DNA of 64,000 bases from NCBI RefSeq assembly GCF_030124325.1, contig NZ_JASKLR010000018.1, positions 1-64,000 of the forward strand, given 5' to 3'. Of the stretch, positions 18,202-26,558 are shown piece after piece. Position 1 is the first letter of the stretch. Every line of letters begins with the position of its first letter. Position numbers and translations under genes: made by a program. The DNA is from Sinorhizobium sp. 8-89 (lineage in GTDB: Bacteria; Pseudomonadota; Alphaproteobacteria; Rhizobiales; Rhizobiaceae). The notes below the pieces were generated by a model, which was given only the letters and a program-made list of their open reading frames with translations, was not told the origin of the DNA and made no database searches.

Positions 18202-19812
18202 TCAGGCGGAGACGCCGGCGGTTTTTGCCTGATGGATTTCAATCAGCGAAGGACCCGATCGCCCAGCGGCTTGCGCCAACGCGCCCGGCAGCTCCCGCAC
18301 GTCCGCCAGCCGCTCCGCTGGTACGCCGTAGGCCCTGGCGGTCATCGGAAAGTCCGGCGCCGAGGGCTTCACGCCTTCGGGTGTGATGCCGGAATCGACC
18401 ATATAGGTTTCGATTTCCTGGTAACCGTCATTGTTCCAGACGAGGAAGATCACCTGGGCCTCGGCATCGACCGCCGAGCCGATCTCGGCCAACGAAAACT
18501 GGAAACCGCCATCACCGACGAGGCAGACGACAGGCCTGCCGCGATCAGCGACGGCGGCGCCAACCGCCGCCGGCGGCGCGTAGCCCAGCGCGCCGTAACC
18601 GGTCGCGGAGTTGAACCAGCTCCGTTGCCGAGGCGCGTCGCAATAGAGATTGCCGGCATAGACGGCCTGCGTGGAGTCTCCGACGATGGTACAATCCGGC
18701 AGCGCCTTGTAGATCATGTCAATCACGGCGATTTCGGCCTGCATCTTCGCCGACAGTTCCTTCAGCGCCGCTTTGCGGGCCGCTTCCGCGCGCTCTGCTC
18801 CGCCCTTTGCGGCCGCATGGCCGGGCAGGAAAGCCAGCATGCCCGCCGTCGCCGTCTTCGCGCTGGACAGGATCGACAGTGCCGCCTGCGGTCCGCGGGC
18901 GAGCTGCGCCGCATCGATGTCGGTGCGGATGAGATTGCGGAGCGCCGGAAAACCACCGTCGGCATAAAGGTCGTAGTCCGTTTGACCCATTTCCGTGCCG
19001 AGCGCCAGCACGAGATCCGCGTCGCGCAGCAAGGCGCGCACTGCCTTGAGACTCGGGCTTGCCGGCACTCTTAGCGGATGGCCCGCGAGCATGCCCCGGG
19101 CGTTGACGGTCGTGACGACCGGTGCGCCGATCTGTTCGGCGAGCTGCCGTACTTCCGCCTCCGCCGTTAATGCGCCGCCCCCGCATATGATCACCGGCCG
19201 GACGGCATCGGCGCACAGGATCGCCGCCTTCTGCAAGGTTTCGCTGTCGGAGCGCGGGCGGGTCGCCGCAGCGGGCCTGCCGGACCGGCTCTCTATCGGC
19301 AAAGCCATGACATCGGTTGGAATCTCGATGTGAACCGGTCCGGGTCGGCCGGAAAGCAGGACTGCGAAAGCCCGATCCACCACAAGCGGCAAATCGATGG
19401 GGTTGAGCAGCGTGTGGGAATAGAGCGCCAATGTCTTCATCATGCCGTGCTGGTCCGGCAGTTCATGCAGCAGACCGCGGCCATGGCCGAGCGAGTCGCG
19501 GCGGTTGACACCGGAAATGACCAGCATCGGGATCGAATCCTGGCGAGCCTGCGCCATCGCCGTGATCGTATTTGTCAGGCCCGGGCCGGTGATGACGAGC
19601 GCAACGCCAGGCTTGCCGCTGACGCGGGCGTACCCGTCGGCCATGAACCCGGCGCCTTGCTCGTGCCGTGGCGTGACATGGCGAATCTTCGATGTCGCCA
19701 GCCCGCGATAGAGCTCGACCGTATGCACGCCGGGAATGCCGAACACGACTTCGACGCCGTTTGCCTCGAGGAGATCGACGAGGACCTCGCCCACGGTTTT
19801 CATTTCGGTCAT
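18202..19812 (-). CDS. aruI: ThDP-dependent 2-ketoarginine decarboxylase (AruI-like)
   Basis: A 536-residue thiamine-diphosphate enzyme of the acetolactate-synthase fold. The catalytic glutamate is E51 in PRHEQGAG; the ThDP/Mg motif GDGGFQFS...WNNDGYQEIE lies near the C-terminus. It looks most like the 5-guanidino-2-oxopentanoate decarboxylase of the arginine transaminase pathway, which turns 2-ketoarginine into 4-guanidinobutyraldehyde. The start overlaps the stop of the aminotransferase aruH by 4 bp (ATGA), making a tightly coupled two-enzyme unit. Substrate assignment depends on that pairing; a decarboxylase or synthase for another 2-oxo acid remains possible. No FAD or regulatory acetolactate synthase subunit is nearby. 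Confidence 0.75.
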   Translation of the reverse strand: MTEMKTVGEVLVDLLEANGVEVVFGIPGVHTVELYRGLATSKIRHVTPRHEQGAGFMADGYARVSGKPGVALVITGPGLTNTITAMAQARQDSIPMLVISGVNRRDSLGHGRGLLHELPDQHGMMKTLALYSHTLLNPIDLPLVVDRAFAVLLSGRPGPVHIEIPTDVMALPIESRSGRPAAATRPRSDSETLQKAAILCADAVRPVIICGGGALTAEAEVRQLAEQIGAPVVTTVNARGMLAGHPLRVPASPSLKAVRALLRDADLVLALGTEMGQTDYDLYADGGFPALRNLIRTDIDAAQLARGPQAALSILSSAKTATAGMLAFLPGHAAAKGGAERAEAARKAALKELSAKMQAEIAVIDMIYKALPDCTIVGDSTQAVYAGNLYCDAPRQRSWFNSATGYGALGYAPPAAVGAAVADRGRPVVCLVGDGGFQFSLAEIGSAVDAEAQVIFLVWNNDGYQEIETYMVDSGITPEGVKPSAPDFPMTARAYGVPAERLADVRELPGALAQAAGRSGPSLIEIHQAKTAGVSA

Positions 19813-20999
19813 GCGCGGCGCTCCTTACGGGCGATCAGGCGTTCGGCGAGGGAGCTGATGCGGCGGCATGCTTCATCGATATCTGCATCGGGAACTGTGA
19901 GGCTCACACGCAGGAAATTCTGCGCTTCCTCGCCGAAGGAAGAACCCGGCATCACCGCCACGCCCTCCTCTTCGAGAAGAGCCCAGGCGAAGGCTTCGCC
20001 GGAAAGGCCGGTATCGGCGACGTCGATCAGCGTGAACATCCCGGCTTCCGGCGGCAGAACGAAGACACCCGGCGCATGGGCAAGGCGATCGGCGATCCGA
20101 CCAGCGCGCCGCTTGTAGGTTTCGCGCATCCGCTTCGCCGTCTCGATTTCGTGCGTCAGCGCATAGGCCGTCATGTCGGCGATGAAGGGCTGCACGCCGA
20201 AGAGCATGGTTTCGGAGATCGGCAGCAGACGATTCGTGAATTCGACAGGACCGACCGCCCAGCCGCTGCGAAAACCGGGGGCCGCATGCGACTTGGAAAT
20301 GGACGAGACGACGACCGTGCGCTCTGCGAGACCGGGATTGTCGAAGGGCGACGCGAATTCGGCATCGAAAACGAGTTCTTCATAGACTTCGTCGCAGACC
20401 ATCCAGAGGTCGTGGCGACGGGCAACTTCGCCGATGGCGGCAATCTCGGCGGCGGTCAGGACGGCGCCGGTCGGATTGTGCGGCGTGTTCAAAAGCAGCA
20501 CGCGGCATTCCGGCGTGATTGCCTTTTCCAGGTCCTCCGCCCGCATGTGAAAGCCGAATTCGGGCTTCAGCGGAACGAGGACCTGGTGGGCGCCGGTGGA
20601 ACGAATGACGCCTTCGTAGGTGGCATAGAGCGGGTCGCCGACGAGCACCGCATCGCCGGCCTCTACAAGACCCAGCATGGCGGCAAAAAGTGCCGTCTGA
20701 GTGCCCGGAAAGCACAGGACGTTTTCCGCAGTCACATCGGCCCGGCGACGCCGGTATTTCTCCGCAAGAGCGGCAACGACAGCCGGTTCGCCGCGCCCGT
20801 TCGAGTAGCGGTACCGCCCCGCGTTCATGGCACGCTGGCATTCGTCCAGCAGGGAGCGGTCCGGCGGCAGGTCCGGCTCCCCGATCGTCAGCTCGATGAT
20901 ATCGGCTCCGCTTGCCTTCAGTTGGCGCGCGCGGGTGTGCAGCGTCCATTTCCCGGAACCGAGATCGGCGAGGCGTGAGGTGATCGACGCGTAGCGCAA
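19809..20999 (-). CDS. aruH: Class I aminotransferase, arginine:pyruvate type (AruH-like)
   Basis: A 396-residue fold-type I PLP aminotransferase with NTPHNPTGAV, DEVYEELVF and the Schiff-base lysine K236 in SISKSHAAPGFRSGW. The family includes arginine:pyruvate transaminase AruH, which forms 2-ketoarginine and alanine. Its partner downstream is the decarboxylase that would use 2-ketoarginine, translationally coupled. Upstream on the same strand is a TetR regulator, and divergently an amino acid importer, so the locus looks like uptake and catabolism of arginine or a related guanidino compound. The start at 20999 leaves 72 bp to the TetR stop, filled by a palindrome. Aspartate or other amino acid specificity cannot be excluded from sequence alone. 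Confidence 0.75.
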   Translation of the reverse strand: MRYASITSRLADLGSGKWTLHTRARQLKASGADIIELTIGEPDLPPDRSLLDECQRAMNAGRYRYSNGRGEPAVVAALAEKYRRRRADVTAENVLCFPGTQTALFAAMLGLVEAGDAVLVGDPLYATYEGVIRSTGAHQVLVPLKPEFGFHMRAEDLEKAITPECRVLLLNTPHNPTGAVLTAAEIAAIGEVARRHDLWMVCDEVYEELVFDAEFASPFDNPGLAERTVVVSSISKSHAAPGFRSGWAVGPVEFTNRLLPISETMLFGVQPFIADMTAYALTHEIETAKRMRETYKRRAGRIADRLAHAPGVFVLPPEAGMFTLIDVADTGLSGEAFAWALLEEEGVAVMPGSSFGEEAQNFLRVSLTVPDADIDEACRRISSLAERLIARKERRA

Positions 21000-21028
21000 A
21001 TGTTTGCTCCCTTTTGGTTCTTTGTTTT

Positions 21029-21072
21029 ATGCATGTCGCCCAAAACCGCTGCACCTTTTGGGCGACATGCAT
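21029..21072. repeat. 17-bp perfect palindrome between tetR and aruH
   Basis: Arms atgcatgtcgcccaaaa (21029-21045) and ttttgggcgacatgcat (21056-21072) around a 10-nt loop. The right arm touches the TetR stop codon. No T-run follows on either strand, so it is more like a REP-type intergenic palindrome than an intrinsic terminator. It could still stabilise or attenuate the tetR-aruHI transcript. Confidence 0.8.
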
Positions 21073-21686
21073 TAGTTTTCGATCGGCAGGCCGATCAGCG
21101 CCTCGACAGACGCCATGGCGATGCTGACCAACTCGCCGTCGCGAAAGAGATCGCCGGCAAGGCAGCCTTCGACCCAAAGCCCGTCCACCAAACCGTTGAT
21201 CGCAATCGCATGCCGGCGACATTCTTCGGCGCTTGCGGGTCTGCCCTTCGCGGCGAGGAATTCGCTCAGCAATTCCTGCAACGTGTTGCGGAAGGCGAGA
21301 TAGCCTTCGCGGTGAATCTCGGCGAGCACCGGATCGACGCGCACCTGGCTGATGAAGGCCGCCCAGAGCGAGACGCTACGACTATCGGCAACAGGTTCGG
21401 TGAAGTTGACGGCGATGAATTCCTTGAGCCGTGTCGCAGGATCGCCTTCGACATTCTTCGCCTTCTCCGTAAGCGACGCGATGACGGCGCGGTAGGCTTC
21501 GGCGACCATCTGGTCCTTCGAGTCGAAATAGTGGCGGACGAGCCCCGCCGTGACGCCAGCCCGGATCGCTATCTGCCGGACCGTCGCGCCCTTCAGTCCA
21601 AATTCCGAGATGCAATCGAGAGTGGCCTCGATCAACTCCTGGCGGCGCTCCCCCTCGGGAGCGCGATGAAACGTGCGACGGTTCAC
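21072..21686 (-). CDS. TetR/BetI-like transcriptional repressor
   Basis: A 204-residue TetR-family repressor. The N-terminal helix-turn-helix is clear (GATVRQIAIRAGVTAGLVRHYFDSKDQM); the C-terminal domain with a HAIAINGLVDGLWVEGCL segment resembles the BetI-type ligand domain. I chose GTG at 21686 because GGGAGG stands 5 bp before it; an ATG at 21701 has no ribosome site. It is upstream of aruHI on the same strand and divergent from the ABC transporter operon, with an inverted repeat and a TATAAT-like hexamer in the shared region, so it probably represses itself and one or both operons until the amino acid or a catabolite binds. Confidence 0.85.
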   Translation of the reverse strand: MNRRTFHRAPEGERRQELIEATLDCISEFGLKGATVRQIAIRAGVTAGLVRHYFDSKDQMVAEAYRAVIASLTEKAKNVEGDPATRLKEFIAVNFTEPVADSRSVSLWAAFISQVRVDPVLAEIHREGYLAFRNTLQELLSEFLAAKGRPASAEECRRHAIAINGLVDGLWVEGCLAGDLFRDGELVSIAMASVEALIGLPIEN

Positions 21687-21807
21687 AGCAGCCTCCCGCA
21701 TGGAGGGCGGCGGGACCAGATCGTCAGTGCCAGCGAACCGGGCGGGCTCATGCGCTACTCCTGCAGGGATTTTCGGCGATGCCACGCGGCCAAAAAACCG
21801 CGATGAA

Positions 21808-21831
21808 GCTATTATACGCTTGAATAATAGC
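21808..21831. promoter_or_regulatory. Candidate TetR operator and tetR -10 region
   Basis: Perfect arms gctattat (21808-21815) and ataatagc (21824-21831) separated by 8 nt. On the minus strand the dyad contains TATAAT (21811-21816), with a CTTGTG about 17 bp upstream, fitting a promoter for the TetR gene. A repressor bound here would block that promoter. Confidence 0.55.
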
Positions 21832-21959
21832 GACACAAGTGCAACATTCCCCCTCATGAAACAGCGTGACAAGCCGAAGAAGCTGCACGAGAGAACGAAC
21901 AGGGGAACTGTTTTCATGCCTTCAACAAAAGCTCTTCGAGCTATGGGAGCGGCGCGTCG

Positions 21960-22733
21960 ATGACGGATGCGGCCCAGGCAATCGCGGTCACTGACCTGCA
22001 TAAGCGTTTCGGGCCGTTGGAAGTGCTGAAAGGTGTGTCGCTCACGGCCCGGCAAGGCGATGTGATCGCGATCATCGGCGGCAGCGGCTCGGGCAAGTCC
22101 ACGCTTCTTCGCTGCATCAACATGCTGGAATTGCCGTCGGCGGGACGTGTCAGCGTTCATGGCGAAGAAATCCGGATGAAGTCCGATGGCCGTGGCGGGC
22201 TGATGCCCGCCGATCGCAAGCAGGTGCAGCGCATCCGCACCCAGCTCGGCATGGTCTTCCAGAGTTTCAATCTCTGGCAGCACATGACCATTCTTCAAAA
22301 CGTCATCGAAGTGCCGGTGCACGTGCTCGGCAAATCCAAGGCCGAAGCGATCGAAACGGCCGAGACGCTGCTGCGCCGGGTCGGCCTCTACGAGAAGCGC
22401 GACGCCTATCCGGCCTTCCTTTCCGGCGGCCAGCAGCAACGCGCGGCGATCGCCCGGGCGTTGGCGATCCAGCCGTTGGTGATGCTCTTCGACGAACCGA
22501 CCTCGGCGCTTGATCCGGAGCTCGTCGGCGAAGTGCTCTCCGTCATCGGCGATCTTGCGCGCGAGAAGCGCACGATGATCCTCGTCACCCACGAGATGAA
22601 ATTCGCCCGTGACGTCGCCAACCACATCGTCTTTCTGCACAACGGCGTCATCGAAGAACAGGGGCCGCCTGAGGCGATCTTCGGCGCGCCGAGATCCGAG
22701 AGGCTCAAGAAGTTCATCAGCTCCATTCACTGA
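21960..22733 (+). CDS. Polar amino acid ABC transporter, ATP-binding protein
   Basis: A 257-residue ABC ATPase of the HisP/GlnQ/ArtP class that energises uptake of polar or basic amino acids. Walker A is GGSGSGKST (near residue 37), the signature is LSGGQQQRAAIARAL, Walker B is VMLFDEPTSALD, and the H-loop is LVTHEMKFARDV. It is the first gene of a plus-strand operon (ATPase, binding protein, two permeases, amidohydrolase) and divergent from the TetR regulator, whose candidate operator lies 130 bp upstream. A purine-rich GGGAGC stretch precedes the ATG at 21960. Confidence 0.92.
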   Translation: MTDAAQAIAVTDLHKRFGPLEVLKGVSLTARQGDVIAIIGGSGSGKSTLLRCINMLELPSAGRVSVHGEEIRMKSDGRGGLMPADRKQVQRIRTQLGMVFQSFNLWQHMTILQNVIEVPVHVLGKSKAEAIETAETLLRRVGLYEKRDAYPAFLSGGQQQRAAIARALAIQPLVMLFDEPTSALDPELVGEVLSVIGDLAREKRTMILVTHEMKFARDVANHIVFLHNGVIEEQGPPEAIFGAPRSERLKKFISSIH

Positions 22734-22769
22734 ATTCCGCAATGCTCAACAACCAAAAAAGGGAACAGC

Positions 22770-23552
22770 ATGAAGAAGACATTGAAACTCCTGGCGGTCG
22801 CGGCCGCTTTGTCGATCACTGGCGCCGTCGCCGCACAGGCGGAAACGGTCAAGGTCGGTTTTGCCGCCGAGCCTTACCCGCCCTTCACCTCGCCTGACGC
22901 CAGCGGCAATTGGGAAGGCTGGGAAGTGGAATTCATGAAGGCGATCTGCGCCGAGGCGAAACTCGACTGCGTGATCACCCCGGTCGCCTGGGACGGCATC
23001 ATCCCGGCGCTGACTTCCAAGAAGATCGACATGATCATCGGCTCGATGTCGATCACGGAAGAGCGCCTGAAGACGATCGATTTCTCCGACAAGTACTACA
23101 ACACGCCGACCGGTATCATCGGCACCAAGGGTGTGGACATGAAGGCGACGCCGGAAGGCCTCTCCGGCAAGACGCTTGGCGTGCAGGTCTCGACCGTGCA
23201 TCAGGCCTATGCAACCAAGCACTTCGCCCCGGCGGGCGTGGAGGTCAAGGAATATCAGACGCAGGATGAGGCGAACCAGGATCTGGCCGCGGGCCGCGTC
23301 GACGCGGTGCAGGCCGATGCGATCGCGCTCGATGCCTTCCTGAAAAGCGATCAGGGCAAGGAGTGCTGCGATTACAAGGGCGACGTTGCCCAGGACCTCG
23401 CCATCCTCGGCCCGGGCGTCGGTGTCGGCCTGCGCAAGGGCGAAACGGAGCTCAAGGACAAGATCAACGCAGCGATCAAGGCGATCCGCGAGAACGGCAC
23501 CTACGATACCTTCTCGAAGAAATATTTCGACTTCGACATCTACGGCGGCTGA
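22770..23552 (+). CDS. Periplasmic amino acid binding protein (SBP_bac_3)
   Basis: A 260-residue periplasmic solute-binding protein. Residues 1-24 form a classical signal peptide ending AVAAQA; the mature part begins ETVKVGFAAEPYPPF, typical of family 3 binding proteins for Lys/Arg/Orn/His, octopine or nopaline. The motif GSMSITEERLKTIDFSDKYYNTP is the usual hinge region. A ribosome site AAAAGGGA stands before the ATG. It lies 36 bp after the ATPase and is followed by a RIME repeat before the permeases, which may raise binding-protein yield relative to the membrane parts. Ligand: probably a cationic or acylated amino acid, by context. Confidence 0.92.
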   Translation: MKKTLKLLAVAAALSITGAVAAQAETVKVGFAAEPYPPFTSPDASGNWEGWEVEFMKAICAEAKLDCVITPVAWDGIIPALTSKKIDMIIGSMSITEERLKTIDFSDKYYNTPTGIIGTKGVDMKATPEGLSGKTLGVQVSTVHQAYATKHFAPAGVEVKEYQTQDEANQDLAAGRVDAVQADAIALDAFLKSDQGKECCDYKGDVAQDLAILGPGVGVGLRKGETELKDKINAAIKAIRENGTYDTFSKKYFDFDIYGG

Positions 23553-23569
23553 AGCGCCTCCGGCCGGCA

Positions 23570-23668
23570 GTCCTACAACGCCCCGCGTCTTACCAGACGC
23601 GCAAAGGACGCTGTAGAACTTTGAATTGCTGCATTTCCTCAGCTCGATTCCGAGCTGGGGAATATGCA
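23570..23668 (+). repeat. RIME-type repeat, copy 2, inside the ABC operon
   Basis: First hairpin gcgtct-tacc-agacgc at 23585-23600, then CTGTAGAACTTTGAATTGCTGCA, then second hairpin agctcg-attc-cgagct at 23641-23656 with flanking TGCA. It fills the gap between the binding protein and the first permease. Confidence 0.8.
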
Positions 23669-23687
23669 CAAGGAGCATGAAGTCGCC

Positions 23688-24413
23688 ATGGCTGCGGATT
23701 CCATCATCAACTGGAGCCTGCTCTCGCTCTCAGCGCCCGGCTGGGGCGGCGTATTGTTGCAAGGCTTTCTCAATTCGATCCAGATCGCGGTCGGAGGGTA
23801 CGCGCTTGGCCTGCTGCTCGGCGTGGGCGGGGCCTTCGGCAAGCTCTATGGCGGGCCGATAACGCGCGATCTTCTCGAATGCTACACCACCATCGTTCGG
23901 GCTGTGCCCGAACTCGTCCTCATCCTTCTCCTCTACTATGCCGGGACAGACCTCTTGAACCAGCTCCTGGGCGCCGTCGGCCTCGGCACTGTCGATATCA
24001 GCGGCCTGATAGCAGGCATCTTCGTCATTGGAGTGGTCCAGGGTGCCTATTCGACGGAGGTGTTGCGCGGCGCGATCAAGGCGGTGCCCGCAGGACAGAT
24101 CGAAGCGGCGCGTGCCTATGGCATGTCGCCGGGGAAGGTGCTGCGACGCGTCACGCTCCCGGCGATGCTGCCCTATGCCATTCCGGGTCTTGCCAATCTC
24201 TGGCTGATCGCCACGAAGGATACTGCCCTGCTCGCCGTCGTCGGCTTCAGCGAACTGACCCTGGTAACCCGCCAGGCGGCCGGCGCGACCAAGGCCTATC
24301 TGCTTTTCTTCTGTGCAGCCGGCGTGCTCTACCTTGCGCTGACGCTCGTTTCCAACATCTTTATAGGCGCCTTGGAAAAGCATGCGAGACGCGGTTTCGT
24401 GGAGCAGCGATGA
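23688..24413 (+). CDS. Amino acid ABC transporter permease (HisQ-type)
   Basis: About 241 residues with five predicted membrane helices and the conserved EAA loop EAARAYGMSPGKVLRRVTLPAMLPYAIPG that contacts the ATPase. I take ATG 23688 as start, since the upstream in-frame ATG at 23664 lies within the repeat and AAGGAG sits between them at 23670. The stop overlaps the next permease by 4 bp. It pairs with the second permease to form the heterodimeric channel. Confidence 0.88.
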   Translation: MAADSIINWSLLSLSAPGWGGVLLQGFLNSIQIAVGGYALGLLLGVGGAFGKLYGGPITRDLLECYTTIVRAVPELVLILLLYYAGTDLLNQLLGAVGLGTVDISGLIAGIFVIGVVQGAYSTEVLRGAIKAVPAGQIEAARAYGMSPGKVLRRVTLPAMLPYAIPGLANLWLIATKDTALLAVVGFSELTLVTRQAAGATKAYLLFFCAAGVLYLALTLVSNIFIGALEKHARRGFVEQR

Positions 24414-25234
24414 CCGACGAAACGACCCATGCTCTCGCATTCACCCCCGAGGACCTGCCGAATGGCAAGAGTTTCCTCAAGCCTCACCGCATCGCTCTCA
24501 TCCTCGTCGCCGTCGCGGTCATCGTCGCGGTCGCCGTCCTGATGCGTTGGGACTGGCTGCCGCGCTACCTGCCGAGGCTCGGCTGGGGCATCCTTGTCAG
24601 CATGGTGATGCTGTTCAGCACCTCAATCCTCGGATTCCTGATTGCCGTCCCGCTGGGCCTCATCCAGATCACCGGCCCCTGGTACCTGAAGGGTCTTGCC
24701 CGGATCTTCTGTACGATCATTCGCGGGACGCCGCTGCTCCTGCAGCTCTGGCTGCTCTATTACGGGCTCGGCTCGCTGTTTCCGCAGTTTCCGGCAATCC
24801 GCCAGTCGTTTCTCTGGCCTTATCTGCGCGAGGCCTGGCCCTATGGCGTGGCGGCGCTCACGATCTCCTTTGCGGCCTACGAGGGCGAGGTGATGCGCGG
24901 CGCCTTTGCGGGTGTTCCCGCCGGCGAGTTGGAGGCCGCCCGAGCCTACGGCATGAGCCGCTGGACGATGTTCCGGCGCATCTGGCTGCCGCGCGCGATC
25001 CACCGCGCGCTCCCGACACTCAACGGCGAGACCGTATTGCAGCTCAAGTCGACGCCGCTGGTTGCGACGATCACCGTCGTCGACGTCTATGCGGTCATCT
25101 CGAAGGTGCGGCAAGAAACCTTTCTCACCTACGAACCGCTCCTGCTGCTTGCGCTGATCTACATGTGCCTCACGGGCATTCTGGTCATCGCGTTCCGCTA
25201 TTTCGAAAACCGCATACCGACACGTGGTGCCTGA
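24410..25234 (+). CDS. Amino acid ABC transporter permease (HisM-type)
   Basis: A 274-residue permease with an N-terminal cytoplasmic extension of about 30 residues, then hydrophobic segments and the EAA loop LEAARAYGMSRWTMFRRIWLPRAIHRALP. The start overlaps the stop of the preceding permease (ATGA), so the two are translationally coupled in the ratio expected for a heterodimer. The stop is 1 bp before the amidohydrolase ATG. The membrane segment RIALILVAVAVIVAVAVLM is unusually simple in composition but normal for a first helix. Confidence 0.9.
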   Translation: MTDETTHALAFTPEDLPNGKSFLKPHRIALILVAVAVIVAVAVLMRWDWLPRYLPRLGWGILVSMVMLFSTSILGFLIAVPLGLIQITGPWYLKGLARIFCTIIRGTPLLLQLWLLYYGLGSLFPQFPAIRQSFLWPYLREAWPYGVAALTISFAAYEGEVMRGAFAGVPAGELEAARAYGMSRWTMFRRIWLPRAIHRALPTLNGETVLQLKSTPLVATITVVDVYAVISKVRQETFLTYEPLLLLALIYMCLTGILVIAFRYFENRIPTRGA

Positions 25235-25235
25235 C

Positions 25236-26405
25236 ATGAAGCTCTCCGCGGCCATCGACAACGCCATGCCGGAACTGGTGGCTATCCGCCGCGACCTGCA
25301 TGCACACCCGGAACTCGGTCTCGCGGAAACGCGAACGTCCGCCTTTATCGCGCGCCACCTCGAGGCGCTTGGCTATGCCGTGACAACGGGGCTTGCGAAG
25401 ACCGGTGTTGTCGGCACGCTCAGGAATGGCACCGGTTCGCGCTCGATCGGCATCCGCGCTGATATCGATGCCCTGCCGATCCACGAGGAAACCGGTCTCG
25501 ACTATGCAAGCAAGACACCGGGGCTGATGCATGCCTGTGGACACGACGGCCACACGGCGATGCTGCTCGGTGCCGCCCGCGCGCTTGCCGAGCGGAGGAA
25601 CTTCGACGGTACCATCCACCTCATATTCCAGCCGGCAGAAGAAAATTTCGGCGGCGCTAAGATCATGGTGGATGAGGGCCTGTTCGACAGATTTCCCTGC
25701 GACGCGGTGTTCGCGCTCCACAATGAGCCCAACCTCCCCTTCGGCCAGTTCGCCTTGCGCGAAGGCCCGATCATGGCGGCCGTCGACGAAGCACGGATCA
25801 CCGTCCATGGTCGCGGCGGCCATGGCGCCGAACCGCAGGAGACCGCCGACCCGATCGTCTGTGGCGCCAGCATCGTCATGGCGCTGCAGACGATCGTGTC
25901 GCGCAACATTCATCCCATGGACCCGACCGTGGTCACGGTCGGCGCCTTCCACGCCGGCTCCGCGAGCAACATCATCCCGGAACGGGCCGAGATCGTCGTC
26001 GGCATCCGCTCCTTCGATTCCGCCGTTCGTGACGCGTTGGAGCGCCGCATCCGCATGATCGCGGAAGCGCAGGCAGCAAGCTTCGGCATGCGTGCCACCG
26101 TCGACTACGAGCGAAGCTACGACGCGACGATCAACCACAAGGCCGAGACCGATTTCGTGCGCGACCTTGCGATCCGCTTCGCCGGTGCCGACAAGGTCGT
26201 CGATCTTGGCCGTCCGTTCATGGGCAGTGAAGATTTTGCCTACATGCTGAAAGAGCGTCCCGGCAGCTATTTCTTCCTCGGATCGAGGGCGACAGGCGAC
26301 GAAAAACCGCTCCACCATCCGGGCTACAACTTCAACGACGATCTGCTGCCGATCGGCGCTGCCTTCTGGACTGAACTGGCAGAGGCCTATCTCGCGCGAA
26401 GGTAA
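25236..26405 (+). CDS. M20D family amidohydrolase (hippurate/N-acyl amino acid hydrolase type)
   Basis: A 389-residue metallohydrolase of the M20D group that removes acyl groups from N-acyl amino acids. Metal and catalytic motifs are HACGHDGHTAMLLGAA (near residue 98), FQPAEENFGGAKIMVDEGLF with the catalytic glutamates, and GRGGHGAEP in the dimerisation domain. It is encoded directly after the importer permease (1 bp gap). The start at ATG 25236 has a weak ribosome site and is probably reached by coupling. In context it may release the free amino acid from an imported conjugate before transamination by AruH; this is inference. Alternative substrates include aryl-acyl conjugates such as auxin conjugates. 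Confidence 0.87.
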   Translation: MKLSAAIDNAMPELVAIRRDLHAHPELGLAETRTSAFIARHLEALGYAVTTGLAKTGVVGTLRNGTGSRSIGIRADIDALPIHEETGLDYASKTPGLMHACGHDGHTAMLLGAARALAERRNFDGTIHLIFQPAEENFGGAKIMVDEGLFDRFPCDAVFALHNEPNLPFGQFALREGPIMAAVDEARITVHGRGGHGAEPQETADPIVCGASIVMALQTIVSRNIHPMDPTVVTVGAFHAGSASNIIPERAEIVVGIRSFDSAVRDALERRIRMIAEAQAASFGMRATVDYERSYDATINHKAETDFVRDLAIRFAGADKVVDLGRPFMGSEDFAYMLKERPGSYFFLGSRATGDEKPLHHPGYNFNDDLLPIGAAFWTELAEAYLARR

Positions 26406-26475
26406 GAGCATCGGACCGCAAAATGCCGCAGGCGAAACATTGCCGCAGTGTGACAACGTGGCGATCCGCCTATCA

Positions 26476-26489
26476 TTGACCTTTGCCAA
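26476..26489 (+). promoter_or_regulatory. FixK/FNR-like box upstream of cydAB
   Basis: TTGACCTTTGCCAA matches the anaerobox pattern TTGAC-N4-GTCAA in 9 of 10 defined positions. It lies 192 bp before the cydA start; a RIME copy separates them. Low-oxygen activation of a bd oxidase would fit. One mismatch leaves chance possible. Confidence 0.4.
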
Positions 26490-26558
26490 TTTTGCGTCAG
26501 ATTCAATCACACGATGAAATGACGGCTCCGGCTGACAGGCAGGCGCCCGGCTCTCTCT

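Noticed and set aside
18202-19812. Acetolactate synthase large subunit
   Set aside because: The fold is shared, but there is no small subunit and the gene is coupled to an arginine-type transaminase; the 2-ketoarginine decarboxylase reading is better.
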